In this document: piece after piece, positions 23,815 through 34,460 of the stretch
Position numbering within the stretch: position 1 is the first letter of the stretch
Layout of the letters: the number at the start of each line of letters is the position of its first letter
From: Cepaea nemoralis
Taxonomy: Eukaryota > Mollusca > Gastropoda > Stylommatophora > Helicidae
Direction of reading: 5' to 3'
DNA length: 64,000 nt
Assembly (NCBI GenBank): GCA_014155875.1
Contig: JACEFZ010021689.1
Location: 1-64,000 of the forward strand
The notes under the pieces: generated by a model
What the model was told of the DNA's origin: nothing
What the model saw: only the letters and a program-made list of their open reading frames with translations
The model's database searches: none
Program-made: the position numbers and the translations under genes

Positions 23815-24215
23815 TGACTCAGCATTAGTCAACTTTCTTGACACAGTATTAGTTAATTTTCTTGACACAGTATTAGTTCTTCTTCTTCTTTCGTTCGCTT
23901 GAAATATGTCTATATCTGCAATGTCGTCTCTTGCATGAATTGAACTGTTTTTTTCAGTTCACACAGTGGTCCATAGAGTACAGTATTAGTTAATTTTCTT
24001 GACATAGTATTAGTTAATTTTCCTGACGTAGTATTAGTTGATTTTCTTGACACAGTATTAGTTAATTTTTTTGACAAAGTATTAGTTAATTTTCTTGACA
24101 AATATTAGTTAATTTTCTTGACAAAGTATTAGTTAATTTTCTTGACAAGTATTAGTTAATTTTCTTGAAAAGTATTTGTTAATTTTCTTGACATAGTATT
24201 AGTCAATTATCTGTA
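23815..24215. repeat. Minisatellite, about 24-bp unit
   Basis: Repeated AGTATTAGTTAATTTTCTTG plus ACAC/ACAA, about 12 copies, split by a LINE fragment. Confidence 0.9.
23882..23985 (-). mobile_element. LINE 3'-end fragment, GAA tail, inside minisatellite
   Basis: Reverse complement of the end of the 28690-31400 LINE: GGACCACTGTGTGAACTGAA, CATGCAAGAGACGACATTGC and CATATTTCAAGCGAACGAAA then GAAGAAGAA. ACAGTATTAGTT flanks both sides, although the minisatellite itself supplies that sequence. Confidence 0.75.
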
Positions 24216-24237
24216 TTCTTCTGTTTTAAACTCTTAC

Positions 24238-24434
24238 AATTTTGAATTGGTATCGACAGAAAACTGAAGGTCCGCCTTCTGTTGCCTGAGAAGAGCATTT
24301 TCCTGTGTAAGCAGTTCTTCCCTCTTTTCTTGACCCCTAAACATGGCCAGCTCCTTCTCTGCATCTTTCAGTTTCTCCTCTAGAATCTTTATTTCATTGT
24401 GAATGAGGTAACTGACTCCACAGTATCTGCAAAC
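24238..24434 (-). CDS. LEKR1: LEKR1-like gene, exon 2
   Basis: 197 bp; acceptor TTGTACTTGCAG, donor GTAAGA. In frame after exon 1 it reads VCRYCGVSYLIHNEIKILEE, then KLKDAEKELAMFRGQ and a Glu/Lys/Gln-rich coiled coil to SVDTNSK plus two bases. The short CxxC element followed by GVSYLI next to HPLP in exon 1 is what I recognise from LEKR1 N-termini; this is recall, not a search. The protein's function is not established. It is probably structural because of the coiled coil. Confidence 0.72.
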
Positions 24435-24588
24435 CTGCAAGTACAATACACAAAAGGATAGTGTGAAAACATATTAGAAGATAAATTTAGTCTGAGATTG
24501 TCAAAACATAGTGTGAAAACATGCTAGAACAAAAATTCAGTTTGAGATTGTCAAAACATAGTGTTAAAACACGCTAAAAGTTAGTTGG

Positions 24589-24802
24589 ATATCCTTTACA
24601 GGACGTTGCAGTCAACACTAGCATTTTTAACTGTTGTGACCTCTTGGCAAGTTTATGTTCAGTAGTTTGCCATTGCTTTCTGAATGACAGGCACCCATAC
24701 GATTTCATAAAAAACCAAACACAAGGAGATCTGCTGCCAAATTGCCCGCAACTGTTGCTTCGAACGTGGGTATATGGAATTATGAACTGCGCCCATAAAC
24801 CC
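24589..24802 (-). mobile_element. SINE family A
   Basis: Minus strand: GGGCGCAGTTCATAATTCC, then CATTCAGAAAGCAATGGC, AACTTGCCAAGAGGTCAC, and TGTAAAGGATATCC at the 3' end. Lies in intron 1 of the LEKR1-like gene. Confidence 0.82.
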
Positions 24803-25842
24803 CTTCACAATGGAGACCAGCTAAAACCAACTAGAACATTAATTAGTTCTGAAAGACTGGCCACCTATTCCTCCATGCATTTCTGGCCAATAACATTTGA
24901 TGACCCTAGCACATCAATACAAACCAAAACAGAAAAGCTAAAGAATGAGAGGGACCTAACCAAAAACTAGCCAGCAGAAACAAGCCAAAGACATCGGAGA
25001 AACCACAAGCTGAAGTCCGCAACTTATCTCACTGATCAACAAATTCAAAAAGAAAACTAGTTTTTTACCCAGAAAGAGAACCTGATGAAACTCAAGAGTT
25101 GACCGCCGATATATGTCAAGCTGAAAGCTAGCAGTCCAGTTGTACAAGCCGACATGTCCAACAAACCCACTCAGAAGGAGGAAGATAATGCAGCCATTCT
25201 AACGGCTGCGATGATATACACAACAATCAAATCAATCAGATATACCAGAGGAAAAGGGAACAAAAGGAAATATAAACCAAAGGATGGGTCCCTCTAAGGA
25301 CTATATCCACTCAAAACAGACGAGCAAGGAGCCATCACTGACAAACAGACAAGCAAGAAGAGACAGGCACAAAAGAAGTGCACCGGCCAATCCCCCAGGA
25401 GATGTCACAGGAATGAAATCTGCTGCACAGAAAAGTCAACTAAGTGACACAGAAGAAAACAGAAACTAAACCAGTGCTATACTATAAACTCCATTACAAT
25501 TATAACCAAGGCTTAAAAAGCCGGTTGAATGAAGTGGAAACATTTGAGTTGTTTTTTCTACAAATCGAAATCGGAAAGAACATCACAGACCTATACTAAC
25601 TAATAATTAATATGTCTATAGCCTATCCTATAATATAGTCTTAACTATAGTCTACTCTATAGTACTATAGCTTAGCACTAACTAGCAGCAAGTTGAAGTT
25701 CCTGCTTTGAGAATGGAACCAAGCAAAGACCTGCGGTATTCTAACAACATTTATGTATCTCCTATTAACTGCTATGTTGTCTAAGCCTTTTATGTTGTAT
25801 TTAAGCAATAATTCGTTAAATGGTATCTTATTTTTAATATAC
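24803..25842. other. Intron 1 of the LEKR1-like gene, unassigned
   Basis: Plus-strand sequence at 24890-25470 is rich in AAA/ACA codons without long frames and could be a decayed retroelement ORF, but no motif supports that. 25600-25680 has a short TATAGTCTA-type repeat. Confidence 0.35.
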
Positions 25843-25962
25843 CGTAGCATCTCTAGCAAGATTCCTAATTTCATCTGGCAATGGGTGTTGAGGAGTGTAG
25901 CGTGAAAATGTCTCATCCTTGCCGTTTTTCAAAGACTGTTCTTTGTTTGCTTCACCCGACAT
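25843..25962 (-). CDS. LEKR1: LEKR1-like gene, exon 1 with start codon
   Basis: Exactly 40 codons from ATG at 25962 to donor GTATAT: MSGEANKEQS, LKNGKDETFS, RYTPQHPLPD, EIRNLARDAT. The exon ends on a complete codon and joins exon 2 to give DATVCRYCGVSYL. HPLP-EI followed about 10 residues later by VC-YCGVSYLI is the LEKR1-like signature. The start was chosen because it is the first ATG in the frame. The gene points away from the AGXT-like gene, whose start is 7.4 kb to the right. Confidence 0.72.
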
Positions 25963-26825
25963 TATCTAGTATGTTATGTTCTTTAGATTATTCAATCACA
26001 GGATTATCTAAACGAAGAGACTATCACAACAGGGATAAAACATGACGATTTCTAAAAGTGTTCAAGGTTTTTATCTCCAAGTTCGCCATCTTGAAACTAG
26101 TGAAAACAACAGCCACATAAAATGTTCACGGGAGATGTTATTTCGTTTCACAACATATTTTCCCTCGTATTTTCAATTTGATTTTGGATTCTTAGTTCGA
26201 ATTCGATGGCACCATTGCCCCTACCCCGTTCAACTTCAAGGAGAAGTTATAGTTAGGGTCCATCACCGAAGGTGACCGTTGTCCATACGGGATAATGGAC
26301 TTCAATGTTATTTTGGATTTTCTTCCAAACCTCTCTTATTGCCACTTGTTGCTTTGTGTCTCACATTTCTATTCCAGCTTCAGATACGGAACTTAGATAT
26401 TGCTTCACAACAGAAAATACTTCTTCTACTTCTTTCACGGCCAGACGTCAATATGAATGAATGCAAAAGGAACACCATTCAATTTAAGATTTAAACTGGT
26501 TGACGTCCCTATACATTTAGACTATAGTACTATAGAGTTTATCCTCAAATGAATACTTTTCTCAGTTCTGCATGTTGGACTTTCCTGCAACAACTTGATA
26601 AGCCGTCATTTTGCCAGTTCCATAGTTACATTTCATCATTATCTCATATCTTTAGTTTATTAAAATATTTCGTATTTAAAGGTATTTCAGCCTGTTGTTT
26701 TTTTTGGGGGGGCTGTCCGTAGTCTGAAGATTGCAACTTTTTCTTTTCGGTTGATTTTATAATATGCATCATCTTTCTGGTTATTTGGATGCTCTTATTG
26801 CCAGTTGGTTCCGTAATTTCTTATG
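25963..26825. other. Upstream region of the LEKR1-like gene
   Basis: Possible 5' UTR and promoter territory of the minus-strand gene; no core promoter motif can be fixed. No coding sequence or repeat recognised. Confidence 0.3.
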
Positions 26826-27045
26826 ACAAATCTCATGGCCTAATCATCATCATCATCACCATCGTCATCATCCAGTGCCATGCCGGATATCGTGGGCAAT
26901 TAATTTTCAGCATTCTTCTATAAAACCACATCTCCAATGTCTCCGGAGATGTTTTCCCCGTTTACTAATTGTCCAGGATTCGCAGCCGCAGGTCTATGTT
27001 AAAACTGGTTCTAAGTAACATGCAAGAACACTTTCAAAGACAATG
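26826..27045 (-). mobile_element. LINE 3' fragment
   Basis: Minus strand contains CGCESWTISK, WFYRRMLKIN and PAWHW followed by GATGATGATGATG. This is a decayed LINE C-terminus with a GATGAT tail. Confidence 0.6.
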
Positions 27046-27344
27046 ACTTATGGCACAAAACGTACTTCATTTGATAGAATGCAGTTTTTGCTTGTCCTGT
27101 TCTGTTATTTATCTCACTCAGCGGTGCATCTTCCATCTTCTTCTTCTTCTGCGTTCATCCGGAGTTTTTTTTTCTTTTTCGGACGTGATTGCGCTGTGCC
27201 TGTTTACAGCAGAGCTGCGTTCTTGCGCCGTTAGGCCGACACATCCGACTTCTGCGGTAATTTGTTGACCGGGTTAACCTTTCCGGGGGTTTCTTAGGAC
27301 GTTTGACTCTCACTGTTGTGGTGTTATATCCCATCCCAGCTGGC

Positions 27345-27545
27345 CCATATAGAACAGCCAAAGACATCCTGGTCAGCCCTCAAGGGAAGGCAGGGACAGA
27401 CCATGGGCATTCCCCGCCATCCAAGGAGGCTTCCATACTTGCAGAGCCGACACACAGTGCTCTGGTACTGGGCTCACCCAAGGAATCGTCACGTCCTGCA
27501 CATGGCTGCTTAGCCTCACTCCGTATATTGGGCCTTCGTTCACCA
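27345..27545 (-). repeat. Interspersed repeat copy (shared with 58.5-59.3 kb)
   Basis: CCTCAAGGGAAGGCAGGGAC, CCATCCAAGGAGGCTTCCAT and CACATGGCTGC are the reverse complement of sequence at 58500-58680 and 59080-59240. Probably part of a LINE. Confidence 0.65.
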
Positions 27546-27592
27546 TAGGCTGTTCTTCCGGAAACCAGAAGAATGCAGTCTGCAGATGACAT

Positions 27593-27780
27593 CCACACAG
27601 TGAGCTTTCGATTCAGGACTTTCCACGTAATGGATTTGCTATCCAAGCAATATTCCATTTCGTTGCCACTAGGACAATTTTTCCACCTTTTATGAAGCCC
27701 ACACAGTGAGCGTTTGATTCGGACTTTCCACGTAATGGATTTGCTATCCAAGCAATATTCCATTTCATGCCTCTGGGACG
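27593..27780. repeat. Direct repeat, about 110 bp apart
   Basis: GGACTTTCCACGTAATGGAT plus TTGCTATCCAAGCAATATTCC occurs twice (27618 and 27720 areas), each preceded by CACACAGTGAGC. Confidence 0.8.
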
Positions 27781-27844
27781 CTTTTGTAACCGACATACCT
27801 GTGGTATGAAGTGGCGGCAGTCTAAATACTTCTTCATGCACCTT

Positions 27845-28505
27845 AAATGTCAACCTGAATGTAGTTAAAGTAAGCTGCAGTCAACTTTAGGCATCTTCCA
27901 TCTGATTGTTATCAATGTGCCTAGATATCTGAACTTGGTGACATCTGGTAAGATCGAAGGGAACAGACCAAGGGGAAGACCTAGAAGCAAATACCTGGAT
28001 GGCTTCGCCTCGTGGCATGGTCGAGACAGAAACACGGAGCTGATCCACGACTCTGGTGATCGAGTGAGATGGCAAAACATGACCGCCCACGCTTATGAGC
28101 ATGGCACATGATGGATGGATGGAGATATCTGAATTTCTGCCTTGCCGCAAAATAACGTCACGTACTTTAATTGCATATTTAGGCACAATCTGTTTCTGTG
28201 ATATCACCATGACTTCTGTCTTTCTATTATTCAAACTAAGGCCCATATTTTCACTTTCTACAACCACTGTATCTACCATTTCTTGTAGATACCCCTGTCT
28301 TGTTGTTATCAAGACGGTGTCATCAGCATAACGTAAGTTATTTATATTATATCCACCAACCAGGATTCCTGACATGTTTTCTGTAGATCTCACTATATTT
28401 TCACTGTAACAATTGAGAACAAATCAGGAGACAATACACAACCTTGTCTGACGCCCTTCTTTATATACTGAAATGTTCCTATCAGGCTGTTGATTCTATG
28501 GCTGC
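27845..28505 (-). mobile_element. LINE reverse transcriptase fragment, interrupted
   Basis: Minus strand: KKGVRQGCVLSPDLFS, then NINNLRYADDTVLI (the YADD catalytic motif), then GLSLNNRKTEVMVIS. The next block FRYLGTLIT lies beyond an inserted element (27934-28122). Removing it restores KFRYLGTLIT across the target site. Frame breaks mark it as inactive. Confidence 0.85.
27934..28122 (+). mobile_element. Nested 5'-truncated LINE 3' end, (GATG) tail
   Basis: Plus-strand frame LVTSGKIEGNRPRGRPRSKY, then ELIHDSGDRVRWQNMTAHAY and stop, followed by ATGGATGGATGGAG. Flanked by an 11-bp target duplication AGATATCTGAA at 27923-27933 and 28123-28133. Inserted antisense into the LINE at 27845-28505. Relatives: 42105-42322, 47540-47700 and 55785-55915. 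Confidence 0.88.
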
Positions 28506-28539
28506 TGTTTGCTATGAATATTTGTTCTTTATTATTCGC

Positions 28540-28680
28540 AGGTCCTTGCCTTTAATATTATCTTAATACGTTATGCCTATATCAGACTGTGGTAGTCTTC
28601 CGCCTTACTTTGCTAATCGATCGACTTGTTCATTTTCCGGTATGTTGTAATGGGAAGGAATCCATTGTATTACACTCCCT
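28540..28680 (-). mobile_element. LINE RNase H C-terminal fragment
   Basis: Minus strand reads SVIQWIPSHYNIPENEQVDR then LAK, the conserved histidine-containing block at the end of RNase H domains in I-type LINEs. Abuts an opposite-strand LINE. Confidence 0.65.
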
Positions 28681-28689
28681 TTGGATTTC

Positions 28690-30059
28690 TGCCATAGTTC
28701 AATGACACCTGGAACTTAGGTAGTGTTCCACAAGTCTGGAGAGAAGCAATCATGATACCCCTCCTAAAATCTGGGAAAGACAGTTCCATTGCTCCAGCTA
28801 CAGACCAATTAGCCTCACCAGCTGTCACTGCTAAACACTGGAACGCATCATCAATCACAGACTACAGTGGTACATTGAAAGTAAAAACATCCTTGTGCCA
28901 CAACAGGCTGGCTTTAGGCAGTGCTACTCTACGGAAGATCAGACAACCTATCTCTCTCAAGAAATTGAGGATGCATTCCAAGAGAAGAAGCTGGTGCTTG
29001 CGGCATGGATAGATCAGAAGAAAGCATTGGCAAAGTCTGGAAAGAAGGTCTTATGAAGAAACTGAGAAACTGTAAAATCAATGGAAGAATGTACAAATGG
29101 GTGAAAGGATACTTGCACAACAGAAGAGCCCGAGTACAGATAGACGGTCTGAGCTAGAAAGTATTATTGCGTCACGGTGTTCCGCAGGGTGGAGTCCTGT
29201 CCCCCACACTTTTTCTAATCTTCATCAATGATCTTGTTGCTAATCTACCCGATGGAATTAAAGTGGCAATGTACGCCGATGACCTGGTTTTGTGGAGCAC
29301 AAATGAACATGCATCAGTGGATACCATACTGCTGCAGAGAGCTGTAGATACATTTGTGCATGGGCGGATAGATGGTGTGTCAGCATAAACACTGACTAAG
29401 TGCAGCACCACTCTATTACCCTCTCTCCGAAACAAAAGGCAGGGGATCATCCAGATAATGAACGCCCTAAGAGAAGATAACGAACCAACATACCTTTGTG
29501 TAACATTTGATGACAGGCTGACATGGAGGAAAACACATCAAAAAGCTGTAGCAGAAGCCAGAAGGAAAATAGCAATCCTGAGAAAGCTAGGTGGAACCAC
29601 ATGGGGAGCCAGTGGGAAAATACTTAGCAAAGTTTACCAACAGAGCATACGACCACACCTGAAATACGGGTCAACTGCGTGGTGTTCGGCATCAAAAACC
29701 ACACTACAAGAGCTGGACAAGGTGCAAATTCAAGCTCTTAGAGTCATCACAGGAGGGATGAGATCAACCCCTATAGTAGCAATGGAGAAAATGGGGAGAA
29801 CACAAGCACTGAGAGAACGCAGAGATACAAAAACACAAATACAAGCAGACAAATTCCTCAGCTTGACAGGCCACCCTATGAAGAACAGATTTGAAAACTT
29901 AGCTATGAGGCTGTTGAAAAGAAATAGTTTTATCCACCAGGCCAAATGACTCTGCAGAGACACCACTGATCTTCCCACAGTTGGTATCCCACTGACAACT
30001 ATTCAAGAGCGAACTCCATGGAAAGATGAATATAGACTATCGCTACAAATCCAGACAAA
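28690..30059 (+). mobile_element. LINE reverse transcriptase region (decayed)
   Basis: Plus-strand pieces in order: VPQVWREAIMIPLLKSGKD; LVPQQAGFRQ; KSGKKVL and KINGRMYKWVKGYLHNRRAR; GVPQGGVLSPTLFLIFINDL; MYADDLVLW (YADD active site); then the thumb region YLCVTFDDRLTWRKT and KYGSTAWC. Several frameshifts and stops interrupt it. With RNase H further on, it fits an I/Jockey-superclade LINE. The internal break at 30060 is a nested insertion. Confidence 0.88.
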
Positions 30060-30492
30060 AGCTTCGTGCAGAGTGGCTTGCTTCGCTTCGGAGGTCACGG
30101 GTAGCAAGCATCACCTGGATCTTTTCTCCTGGGCATGCCGGTGTGCTGGGGAATGAACAGGCGGACAGATTGGCTGGCTCGGCAAATCTTGGTGGAGTAT
30201 TGACGGATGACAAGGCAGACGTGGTTGCGGCCTTGTGGGAGCACGTGTACACCTCGGAGGAGCAAATGGATCACCAAATTCTGGTAAGAATGAGACAGCG
30301 AGGTGTGACGAGGGGATCTGGCCGATGCTCGACGCTCAGAGGAAAGGCGAGACGGATATATAATCAGATTGCTACTGGAACTATTAGTGTTGGAACTCTT
30401 CGCTGGCTGCTGAGAATGGGGACGGAGCGCTTATGGGAATGTCCCGAATGCTGTGATGTCGGTTCCTAAATCAATCAATCAATCAATCAATC
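30060..30492 (+). mobile_element. Nested 5'-truncated LINE with (CAAT)n tail
   Basis: Plus-strand frame starts in an RNase H-like end (WIFSPGHAGVLGNEQADRLA), continues to GTISVGTLRWLLRMGTERLW and ECPECCDVGS, then stop and (AATC)n. A 12-bp target duplication AATCCAGACAAA flanks it (30048-30059 and 30493-30504). Taking it out rejoins LSLQIQ and TKVKGIFAKE of the host LINE. Confidence 0.92.
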
Positions 30493-30504
30493 AATCCAGA
30501 CAAA

Positions 30505-30943
30505 GGTGAAAGGAATATTTGCCAAGGAAGAAAAGAACAGTGAACAGCGCAGAACAGCCACTCTCAGCTTCCTTGATGACGAATACCCACAGGATCTCTG
30601 GATCCGAGTCTACACAGATGGGTCAGCGCAAAATGCTGTTCGAAATCGAGGAGCAAGAGTGTACATAGAATACTCAAATAATACTAGGGACACGGCCAGA
30701 GTTCCAACAGGAAAATACTGCCATAACTATGATGCTGAAATTGGGGTAATCAAGAGGGCAATAGAGAAATTACAAAATACCCGCCATGGTAGACAACCTG
30801 TGGTGATATTGACAGATGCAAAATCAGTAATAGAGGCACTCCTGTCTGGGAAATTGCCAGTACTAAGGACACTACTTTCTGAACTTAGCAGTCAGCATAA
30901 GGTCACCATACAATTGATGCCATCCCACTGTGGAGTACCCTGA
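30505..30943 (+). mobile_element. LINE RNase H domain
   Basis: Continuation of the 28690 LINE. RNase H landmarks are all visible: VYTDGSA (first Asp), the AE-type Glu in YDAEIGVIKRA, LTDAKSVIEAL (third acidic) and MPSHCGVP with the conserved His. A stop replaces the residue after GVP, just before NERADRLT. Confidence 0.88.
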
Positions 30944-31400
30944 AATGAGAGAGCTGATCGATTGACTAAGGAAGGAGCAAAAGAAGAACAGCCTGATGTG
31001 CCCATTACATTCCACCAAAAGAAAATATGATAAAATTAGTCAGAAGGCCACTAAACCCTACTTAAGACGACTACCACGTTATGGACAGACCAGAACAGGT
31101 CATTATTCTGCGCCTCAGAACAGGACACAATAGATTACGCAACCACATGTATACAAAATTCAAGATTGGTGATTCAGCCATGTGCACATGTGGTTTGGCG
31201 TCGCAGACAGCAGAGCACATACTCCAGGACTGCCCAAACTGCGAACCTTCTGGCCTGGAGAGACAACGGTGGAAGATAAACTCTATGGACCGCTGAGTAA
31301 ACTAAAAAATACTCTTAGATTCATACAAGAGACAACATTGCAGTTATAGACATATTTCAAGCAAACGAAAGAAGAAGAAGAATGTAGTGTAGGTCTGCTA
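30944..31400 (+). mobile_element. LINE 3' end with Cys/His tail, GAA tail
   Basis: NERADRLTKEGAKEEQPD, then RTGHNRLRNHMYTKFKIGD and CTCGLASQTAEHILQDCPNC, a zinc-knuckle-like end. The 3' end ACAACATTGCAGTTATAGAC plus ATATTTCAAGCAAACG then GAAGAAGAAG is shared by fragments at 23882-23985, 61398-61533 and 62300-62700. Confidence 0.85.
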
Positions 31401-31549
31401 ATTCTGTACTGTTTCTGACCTTCACTATTGAAACAGCTGACTTCGCAACAGATGATACGATTAGAAACACAGATACACATATACACACATGCCAACAATT
31501 CTTCTTCTTTCTTATTCTTCTTCTAAACAAGGAAGCTTAATAAAATCTT

Positions 31550-31876
31550 TACTCCAGGACACGCTGATGTGGTTGGAAATTAACAGATTGGCCGGTGACG
31601 CATCATTAAGGGTGATTTGATGCATGATAAGGCAGATGAGGTGAAAGCCCTATGTGAGAAAATTTGATTAACGCAGAAGAACAGGTAGACTATCATGGTC
31701 TAGAGAGATTGCAGCATCAAGGGATGGGAAGAGGATCTGGTCGACAGTCGTCACTCAGAGGTAAAGCAATACGGATATATAATCAGATTGCAAAGGGCAT
31801 CATTGGTATTGGAACTATTCGCTGGCTGTTGAAGCTGAGGATTGAGCTCTTTTCAGAATGCTCAGAGTGTATGTTA
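31550..31876 (+). mobile_element. Truncated LINE 3' end (CAAT-tail family), decayed
   Basis: Plus-strand remnants PGHADVVGN, HDKADEVKALCEKI, RGSGRQSSLRGKAIRIYNQI and IGTIRWLLKL correspond to the 30060-30492 element. It stops at GAGTGTATG without its tail and passes straight into a SINE. Confidence 0.75.
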
Positions 31877-32115
31877 ACATGGCCGAATGGATAAGAACAC
31901 GTGTTCTTAAACACCCGGTGTACTGATGCCGAAGTAAGGGTTTCACCCCCTACACCGGACAGTTGGACTAAATTGTTGACTTTGTCCTTGGCTTGGGGAC
32001 GTAAATAGCAAGTACCTCTGAAGTCGGAGTGGGTTCACTTGATGGCGAGGGACACTGTTAATAGTGAAAGCTAATCCACGTGCAAAATTCAGTCAAGCAC
32101 TACCAGAAGTAGTGT
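31877..32115 (+). mobile_element. tRNA-derived SINE (family B)
   Basis: ACATGGCCGAATGGATAAG head, GGTTTCACCCC box B-like, GGGGACGTAAATAGCAAGTA and TAGTGTGTATGGCCTACGC end. Fused to the end of the LINE to its left. Confidence 0.82.
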
Positions 32116-32182
32116 GTATGGCCTACGCTTGAGTTCAAATCGAGTTAGCGCAAAAAAAAAATCTTGACTCAACTTAACTCAG

Positions 32183-32230
32183 CCCATTCTTCTTCTTCTT
32201 CTTCTTCTTCTTCTTCTTCTTCTTCTTCTT

Positions 32231-32314
<84 letters not shown>
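32183..32314. repeat. (TTC)n then (ATT)n microsatellite
   Basis: About 26 TTC units passing into about 18 ATT units; follows the SINE after a CTCAACTTAACTCAG tail-like stretch. Confidence 0.96.
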
Positions 32315-32315
<1 letters not shown>

Positions 32316-32366
32316 TTACTCTTCATGAAATGAAGAAGATGTGGAAAATCTTAATTGACCAAGGGG

Positions 32367-32560
32367 ATCAGCCTGGCTGAATGGATAAGTGCGCTGGCTT
32401 ATCGCGGCATGGAAGGTCGGCTGTAATGAGACGCCAACGTGTGTTCTGTCTTCGGGGTCGCTACTACCGCAAGGGAGTGTGGACTATCAAGTCAGTATAC
32501 AATCCGAGACCGTGCCATTAGACCCACTGAGTATATACTGCACACGGCATATTTGTAGAC
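32367..32560 (+). mobile_element. Probable tRNA-derived SINE
   Basis: GATCAGCCTGGCTGAATGGATAAG has a good box A (TGGCTGAATGG). Box B is not clear. Body unlike families A and B. Confidence 0.5.
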
Positions 32561-32811
32561 CAATCGCCACTCCGTGAGTGATGTTGTCGTTTTCCCGCCG
32601 GATGCTTTTACTTCCCAGTGACTTTTCTGGTGCTCGTTTTAGGCTGGGTCGACATGAGAGCCCAGATTACTGGGGGGGGGGGGGTGGATCTTCGCCTCGA
32701 TGCGGTTTCAAACATATGACCAAGGGGCCGGAGGGCAAATATGGTAGGTCAGGTGCTGCCACCACGGCAGCCGAGTCTACTGTCGTTTACCCATAATAAT
32801 TACAAGAGCCG
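32561..32811. other. Intergenic, nothing certain
   Basis: Contains a run of 14 G near 32671. No feature recognised. Confidence 0.35.
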
Positions 32812-33042
32812 TTCTGTGGCGAAGGGGTAACCAACGCAATTCGTAATCCCGCTTTCCGCGTCCGAAACACAGCTGTTTGGAAGCAGACCTTGTACCTTGC
32901 GTTGGTTTTAATACAATGGTATGGACGCCGGTCGGTCAGAAAGCAATGGCAACGTACTGAACGCTAAGAAATATCAAAAAGTAAAAACAAATGCTGGGGT
33001 TGACTGCGACGTCCTGTAAAGGATATGCAACTGACTTTTTAA
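32812..33042 (+). mobile_element. SINE family A
   Basis: Box A-like TGGCGAAGGGG, GCAATTCGTAATCCCGC, GGTCAGAAAGCAATGGCAAC, GGGGTTGACTGCGACGTCC and TGTAAAGGATATGCAACTG. One of the cleanest copies; 330 bp before the AGXT-like start codon. Confidence 0.85.
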
Positions 33043-33068
33043 ATCTTTACAATATAGTAATTATGGGC

Positions 33069-33070
<2 letters not shown>

Positions 33071-33117
<47 letters not shown>
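33071..33117. repeat. (CA)n microsatellite
   Basis: About 23 CA units, followed by TAGTTGTGTGTGTATGTGTG. Confidence 0.97.
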
Positions 33118-33119
<2 letters not shown>

Positions 33120-33369
33120 TTGTGTGTGTATGTGTGGAAAGTTCGCACTAAGTAAGGTCTTATAGGAATTTGATATGCATGACTCGACATTCTTAATACC
33201 CCGTAAAATATGCGCCATTTGCCATTGCCTCTGGCATGGATTTAAGCACCATTATAATTTATTCTCAGTCCGTTACGGGGACGAAGTTCTGCACAGGATG
33301 ATGATAATGATGGTGATAATCATTTCTTCCTAGCGACAGCTGTGATTAGCTCCTTGTCTTATACTCAAA

Positions 33370-33687
33370 ATGGTTTACTTGGTACTCGGCTCCAGAATGA
33401 AATCGTGTTCCGTTTCTCTTATGAAAGTTTTGCAGAAACCAACCAAGTTTACAAATCCTATGGCATCACAATTAGCATGTAGGATTATTCGTCCTAGGAT
33501 CGCCTCGTTTTCTTCGTCTGCCAAAGCACCGGCTCCGGCAGTTTCTCCGCCGCCTCAAAGTTTAACCAAGCCTTTAACTGTGCCCAACAAGCTGCTGATG
33601 GGAGCTGGACCTTCCAACTGTTCGCCCAGAGTTCTTGCCGCGGGGACACTGCCTATGCTTGGACATAGGCAACCAGAGACGATACAG
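33370..33687 (+). CDS. AGXT: AGXT-like exon 1
   Basis: 106 codons to donor CAG|GTGAGG, ending in phase 0. Contains KPLTVPNKLLMGAGPSN and RVLAAGTLPMLGHRQPE, the N-terminal arm and substrate loop of the family. First ATG of the frame is at 33370. ATG 33460 (MASQLACRIIRPRIASFSSS) would give a more typical mitochondrial presequence, and codons 10 and 18 are also Met, so the true start is open. Confidence 0.9.
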
Positions 33688-33749
33688 GTGAGGCTTTGCT
33701 TGTACTATCAACTTGTATTTGTGTCCTCTAATCTCTACTTCTTTCTCCT

Positions 33750-33750
33750 G

Positions 33751-33831
<81 letters not shown>
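33750..33831. repeat. (TA)n microsatellite in intron 1
   Basis: About 40 TA units. It follows the 3' side of a minus-strand LINE end, so it may be an expanded tail. Confidence 0.97.
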
Positions 33832-33835
<4 letters not shown>

Positions 33836-33929
33836 TGTATTTGTATCGGTGTATGTTTGTTGTTTGTGTGCCGACGAAGACTTTAGCCGCAACGTTCATT
33901 TTGTTACTTAAGATCGTGTTATAGTTGAG

Positions 33930-34375
33930 CTTACCAATTCTATCTCTCGCTGTTGCTGATTCATTCTTCTCCATAAATCCCCGACGTCATGGATCTATTC
34001 GTTTGTTGACTCCCTTCCGTGCTATGACACAAGAATGCCAAGAATCTTCTCCTGCTGTCTTCCTCTATCTCTCTTTCCGCGATTATTTCCGGTTGTCACA
34101 ACATGTTCCAGTTTGTATCTTCTCATAACGTGGCCAAAAAACTATAACTGCCTCTTGCTGATGTTTGTGATATGTTGTCTTTGCGATTCGGCTTCCCTTA
34201 AACCGTCCTGATTGCTAATTTTGGTTGTCCAATTAATTTTCAGCATTTTTCTATAAAGCTACATCTCTAATGCTTCCATTGATTTTTTCTCCTGTTTACT
34301 AATTGTCCAGGATTCGCATCCGTATGTTAAAACTGGTTCTTTGTAAAATGCAGAACTTCTTTTCTAACTTTCTAC
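33930..34375 (-). mobile_element. LINE C-terminal fragment
   Basis: Minus strand: EPVLTYGCESWTISKQEKKS, MEALEM, stop, LYRKMLKIN, then FFGHVMRR and RGRQQEKILG. Standard post-RT LINE region with stops. Confidence 0.75.
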
Positions 34376-34416
<41 letters not shown>

Positions 34417-34460
34417 TAGGAACCGACATCACAGCATTCGGGACATTCCCATAAGCTTTC
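34376..34460 (-). mobile_element. Very short LINE 3' end with (TCAA)n tail
   Basis: Minus strand: TATGGGAATGTCCCGAATGC, TGTGATGTCGGTTCCTAA, then (ATCA)n. It matches the last bases and tail of the 30060-30492 element almost exactly, so it is a recent, extremely truncated copy. Confidence 0.85.
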
